Shown: piece by piece, positions 31,568-34,528 of the stretch
Numbering within the stretch: position 1 is the first letter of the stretch
How the letters are laid out: each line of letters begins with the position of its first letter
Assembly (NCBI GenBank): GCA_002725175.2
Contig: PBQX02000008.1
Coordinates: 1-34,528 of the forward strand
Direction of reading: 5' to 3'
Length of the DNA stretch: 34,528 nt
From: CACKLF01 sp002725175
GTDB lineage: Bacteria; Pseudomonadota; Alphaproteobacteria; Rhodobacterales; Rhodobacteraceae
Program-made: the position numbers and the translations under genes
Notes under the pieces: model-generated
The model's database searches: none
What the model was told of the DNA's origin: nothing
Seen by the model: only the letters and a program-made list of their open reading frames with translations

Positions 31568-32773
31568 ATGGATTATAAACTTGGAAATTTTAGAGGTATT
31601 TTGAAAACTCAAGTTCTGATAATAGGTGGTGGCCCCTCAGGTCTTTTACTTTCCCAATTATTAATGAAAGCAGGAATAGAGACAATAATTTTAGAGAAGC
31701 AATCACGCCAATATNTTTTAAACAGNATAAGAGCTGGTGTGATAGAACCAAATTCAGTTGAAGTTCTAAAAAATGCCGGAATTGGAGACAGAATAGATAC
31801 AGAAGGTATTAAACACCAAGGTACAATACTGAGTCACTCCAACCATACCATACGAATTGATTTCAAAAAAGCTACAAAAAAAGCGGTCACAGTTTATGGG
31901 CAAACAGAAATAACAAAAGACCTTTTTAAAGCCCAGGATAACTTAAATGCAAAAATTTTTCATGGAATTAAGAATATACGAGTGGAAAACTTGTGCGAAA
32001 AATCACCTCGCATTATATTCGATACTGAGACAGGCGAAAAAAAGTACATTGAAGCAGATTTTATAGCTGGATGTGATGGATTTCATGGTATAAGCCGTTC
32101 ATGGATACCCGAAAAGAATCTATCGGTTTATGAAAATAGATACCCTTTTGGGTGGCTGGGTATTTTATCTGAAACTCCACCGGTTAATGATGAACTTATA
32201 TATTCTAGCTCTTCAAGTGGATTTGCTTTGGCTTCAATGAGAAGTAGTAAGCTATCGCGTTATTATATACAATGTGATTTGGATACGAAACCTGAAGACT
32301 ACACAGATGATTTTTTCTGGCTAGAATTAAAAAAAAGATTGCCTAAAAAATACTCTGAAAAATTGATTACAGGTCCTTCTATAGAGAAATCAATAGCTCC
32401 CCTTAGAAGTTTTGTTGTCGAACCTATACAATATGGAAAACTTTATCTGGCTGGCGATGCAGCCCACATTGTTCCTCCAACTGGAGCCAAAGGATTGAAT
32501 TTAGCTATATCTGACATATATTATCTTTCACAAGCTTTTATAACTTTCTACAATGATAATGAAAAAAACTTATTGGAAAGCTATTCCCAGATTGCCCTTA
32601 AAAGAATTTGGAAAACAGTACGTTTCAGTTGGTGGATGACAACATTACTTCATACCTTCCCAAATTCNTCTCATTTTGAAAAAAAAATACAATCTAGTGA
32701 ATTTTTTAACCTCTCAGAATCTCAATATGCCATGGGAGCACTAGCAGAAAATTATGTTGGTCTGCCGTATTAA
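31568..32773 (+). CDS. pobA: 4-hydroxybenzoate 3-monooxygenase (PobA)
   Basis: This FAD monooxygenase should hydroxylate 4-hydroxybenzoate to protocatechuate with NADPH and O2. It follows PobA over the whole length: KTQVLIIGGGPSGLLLSQLL, IRAGVIEPNSVE, AVTVYGQTEITKDL, FIAGCDGFHGISRSWIP, YPFGWLGIL, KSIAPLRSFVVEP, LYLAGDAAHIVPPTGAKGLN, RFSWWMTTLLH and the ENYVGLPY tail. From the first ATG the protein is 401 residues, with 11 extra residues compared with known PobA. An in-frame TTG at 31601, with AGAGG four bases upstream, gives the usual LKTQV start and 390 residues, and may be the true start. No ring-cleavage genes are in the window. A BKACE gene follows on the same strand. Confidence 0.96.
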   Translation: MDYKLGNFRGILKTQVLIIGGGPSGLLLSQLLMKAGIETIILEKQSRQYXLNXIRAGVIEPNSVEVLKNAGIGDRIDTEGIKHQGTILSHSNHTIRIDFKKATKKAVTVYGQTEITKDLFKAQDNLNAKIFHGIKNIRVENLCEKSPRIIFDTETGEKKYIEADFIAGCDGFHGISRSWIPEKNLSVYENRYPFGWLGILSETPPVNDELIYSSSSSGFALASMRSSKLSRYYIQCDLDTKPEDYTDDFFWLELKKRLPKKYSEKLITGPSIEKSIAPLRSFVVEPIQYGKLYLAGDAAHIVPPTGAKGLNLAISDIYYLSQAFITFYNDNEKNLLESYSQIALKRIWKTVRFSWWMTTLLHTFPNXSHFEKKIQSSEFFNLSESQYAMGALAENYVGLPY

Positions 32774-32803
32774 TTAATGTTGCCTTTTTATTTAATTAAT
32801 GTT
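32770..32803 (+). repeat. Two 12-bp direct repeats, 22-bp period
   Basis: TTAATTAATGTT occurs at 32770-32781 and again at 32792-32803, so the copies sit on the same face of the helix about two turns apart. The first copy overlaps the pobA stop codon. The core TTAATTAA is itself palindromic. It lies about 110 bp upstream of the second BKACE gene and could be an operator, or a chance product of AT-rich DNA. Confidence 0.4.
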
Positions 32804-32865
32804 TTGTACTCTCTAAAATTTGATCTTTATAATGGAAATGAATGTTTAACACGTTGATAGAATGA

Positions 32866-32871
32866 TATAAT
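32866..32871 (+). promoter_or_regulatory. Candidate -10 element for the second BKACE gene
   Basis: A perfect TATAAT lies 39 bp before the ATG at 32911. The best -35 candidate (TTTAAC at 32845-32850) is weak and has 15-bp spacing. The 137-bp gap after pobA makes a separate promoter reasonable. Confidence 0.35.
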
Positions 32872-32910
32872 AAAGGCTCACTAATCCAGAATTACTTACA
32901 NAGATATTCA

Positions 32911-33756
32911 ATGATTAATAAAAATGAAAACCCATGCATAATTTGTGTTGCTATTACTGGCTCAGTTCCAAGAAAAGAGAATAATCCTAACTTGCCAATA
33001 AGTATAAACGAACAAGTAGAAAGTGCTCAAGAATCTTTTGAACTGGGNGCAACTATAGTNCATTGCCATGTCAGAAATGACGATGAAAGCACTAGCTCAA
33101 GNCCCGAGAGGTTTGCTTTACTCTTAGAAGGTTTNCGCAAATTTTGCCCNGGAATGATAGTTCAATTCTCTACAGGTGGTCGTTCCGGATCTGGCAAAGA
33201 AAGAGGTGGCATGCTGCATTTAGAGCCTGATATGGCTTCCTTGACAGTAGGTTCCAATAATTTTCCTAATAGGGTCTATGAAAATCCACCAGACCTAATT
33301 CATTGGCTAGCCAGTGAGATGATTAAATATAATATAAAGCCAGAAATTGAGGCATTTGACTTATCACATATTCACCAAGCATCTAACTTATTTAAAACTA
33401 AAAAAATTTTAAAAAACCCTTACGTGCAATTTGTAATGGGTGTAAAAAACGCGATGCCAGTAGATAGAGATGTTTTTGATTATTATGTCAAAACAGTAAA
33501 TAGATTACTTCCTGAAAGTGAATGGTGTGCAGCTGGAATAGGAAAATTTCAGAAAGTTGTAAATGAGTGGTCCATCAAAAATGGAGGTCATGTTCGAACT
33601 GGATTAGAAGATAATATCAGGTTAGACAAAAATACTTTAGCACCATCAAATGCAGCATTAGTTAAAATTTCTTTAGACCTTTGTGAAAAATATAATAGGC
33701 CGGTCGCCTCTTACATAGAGGCACGAGAAATACTAGATCTCGCACCAAGCTATTAA
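32911..33756 (+). CDS. Beta-keto acid cleavage enzyme (BKACE, DUF849 family), second copy
   Basis: This 281-residue zinc enzyme belongs to the same family as the protein at 13706 but is clearly divergent. It keeps VAITGSVPRKE at the start, zinc ligands H51 and H53 in HCHVRND, an FSTGGRSGSGKERGGML loop, PEIEAFDLSH and GGHVRTGLEDNIRL near the end. The glycine-rich loop is longer and more charged than in the first copy (LNLTAGMGG), so the beta-keto substrate is probably different. It follows pobA by 137 bp with its own possible promoter. An aromatic-derived beta-keto acid is one candidate, though the ring-cleavage genes that would make it are not here. Confidence 0.92.
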   Translation: MINKNENPCIICVAITGSVPRKENNPNLPISINEQVESAQESFELXATIXHCHVRNDDESTSSXPERFALLLEGXRKFCXGMIVQFSTGGRSGSGKERGGMLHLEPDMASLTVGSNNFPNRVYENPPDLIHWLASEMIKYNIKPEIEAFDLSHIHQASNLFKTKKILKNPYVQFVMGVKNAMPVDRDVFDYYVKTVNRLLPESEWCAAGIGKFQKVVNEWSIKNGGHVRTGLEDNIRLDKNTLAPSNAALVKISLDLCEKYNRPVASYIEAREILDLAPSY

Positions 33757-33803
33757 ATCATAAAGTGCCCANTTTATAAGAAACCATGTAAAACAGAAAT
33801 ATT

Positions 33804-34526
33804 TTAAAAAGCAGACTTAAGACTAGATAAACATCCCTTCCAATCATTTGGCTCACTTTGCCAATGAAGAAAAACTTTTGAGTAATAATCACTCTGTTTT
33901 GACCCATGGATGCCCCAGCGCCAGTCACTCATATGGCTATAAGGTAGCAATACGTGACATTCTTTACCTAATGCACCAGCNAAATGGACCGTAGAATTAT
34001 CTATTGATACAATCAAATCACAGGATTGAATTAATGCAGCNAATGTCTCAAAATCATTAAAGNTATCAATTTTACCTAAATCAGCGAATTTTTTACCGAT
34101 ACTATATATTTGTTCATTATTATCTATTAGTGAACTTTTATATTGCAGATCAACAAGTAATATATTGTCTGGCAAGGCATCAACCAATTTTGATAGACTT
34201 AAGCTCCTTTTCTCTCCGTCATTCTTGGATTCAGTAAACCAACTGACCCCAATAATCCTAGACCCCTTAGCCTTAGCTTTTAAATTTTTTTGAATTTTTG
34301 CACATAAATTATCGTCACACTTCAAATAAGGCTTATCATTTTTGGAAAATGAATCCGACGTTAATCTAAAATAACCAAATGCAGTCCCAGCAGATACTTG
34401 GTAGTCATAATAAGATTGATCAAGACTAAATCCTTTCTTCACTAACTTTATATTGCTATCAAAGCTTCTTTTAAAAAGATCAAATAACCTTTCATCACAA
34501 CTAACATAAAGATTATTACAAGATTT
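33804..34526 (-). CDS. GT9-like/TPR-associated glycosyltransferase domain protein, 5'-truncated
   Basis: This is the C-terminal part of a protein whose frame stays open to the right edge (KSCNNLYVSCDERLFDLF at the start of the visible part), so the N-terminus, probably with TPRs, lies outside the window. The visible part matches the C-terminal domain of the TPR protein at 29634 in order: DERLFDLFK versus DERLIEVFK, IIGVSWFTESK versus CGISWFTSAAQ, CDLIVSIDNSTVHxAGALGKECHVLLP versus DFVITIDNVTAHLASALGKNTFVL, and SDWRWG versus NFRWM. They are paralogues on the same strand. A GTG at 34442 could be mistaken for a start but lies inside the conserved domain. Confidence 0.85.
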   Translation of the reverse strand, partial: KSCNNLYVSCDERLFDLFKRSFDSNIKLVKKGFSLDQSYYDYQVSAGTAFGYFRLTSDSFSKNDKPYLKCDDNLCAKIQKNLKAKAKGSRIIGVSWFTESKNDGEKRSLSLSKLVDALPDNILLVDLQYKSSLIDNNEQIYSIGKKFADLGKIDXFNDFETXAALIQSCDLIVSIDNSTVHXAGALGKECHVLLPYSHMSDWRWGIHGSKQSDYYSKVFLHWQSEPNDWKGCLSSLKSAF

Positions 34527-34528
34527 TT

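Noticed and set aside
1..34528. Mobile element, genomic island, CRISPR, tRNA or riboswitch
   Set aside because: I saw no transposase or integrase, no spaced repeats, no tRNA-like cloverleaf, and no spacer long enough for a known large riboswitch. The gene gaps are all under about 170 bp.

Overview
This 34.5 kb window is AT-rich, gene-dense and free of gaps longer than about 170 bp. It looks like a piece of an uncultivated marine alphaproteobacterium. The pointers are a low-GC genome with short spacers, a DmdA-like folate-dependent demethylase, an MttB-family methyltransferase, two dimethylglycine/sarcosine-dehydrogenase-like flavoproteins and two BKACE enzymes; the lineage assignment is inference. 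I count 28 protein genes, of which the first and last are cut by the window edges. I see no rRNA, tRNA, CRISPR array, insertion sequence, integrase or transcriptional regulator. Many single Ns are present. Where I checked them they fall mostly on third codon positions, so they look like strain-level synonymous variation rather than gaps.

Layout. (1) 2-2125: the end of a peptide-type ABC ATPase gene, a strong bidirectional terminator, and a convergent Tat-exported substrate-binding protein. (2) 2295-6667, plus strand: a tight operon of an FMN 2-hydroxyacid oxidase, a ThDP-dependent decarboxylase/lyase, a transthyretin/HIUase-like protein with an altered C-terminus, and a DmdA-like tetrahydrofolate methyltransferase. 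No pathway I know joins these four. (3) 6678-8662: an HSL-type esterase and a DMT-family exporter, divergently arranged. (4) 8687-13554, minus strand: SDR, nitroreductase, HpcH/HpaI aldolase, class II aldolase and a GMC (choline-dehydrogenase-like) oxidoreductase. (5) 13706-19747, plus strand, divergent from (4) across an inverted repeat: BKACE, acyl-CoA dehydrogenase, NDP-forming acyl-CoA synthetase, a CaiD-like carnitinyl-CoA dehydratase, then a GT4 glycosyltransferase. (6) 19751-27744, minus strand: two tandem DMGDH-like flavoproteins, an MttB homologue, a beta-hydroxyacid dehydrogenase and hypoxanthine phosphoribosyltransferase. (7) 27908-34528: a type I sulfatase, a TPR plus GT9-like protein, PobA, a second BKACE, and a partial paralogue of the GT9-like protein.

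How the genes may work together. Regions 4-6 can be read as catabolism of methylated (quaternary) amines. A carnitine-like compound could be activated or oxidised (CoA synthetase, CaiD-like, SDR or GMC) and cleaved by BKACE to a betaine. The betaine could then be demethylated stepwise (MttB, then the DMGDH pair) to glycine, with C1 units passed to tetrahydrofolate. Region 2 would be a separate C1-yielding route from an unknown 2-hydroxy acid. These pathway readings are inference from family membership and gene order.
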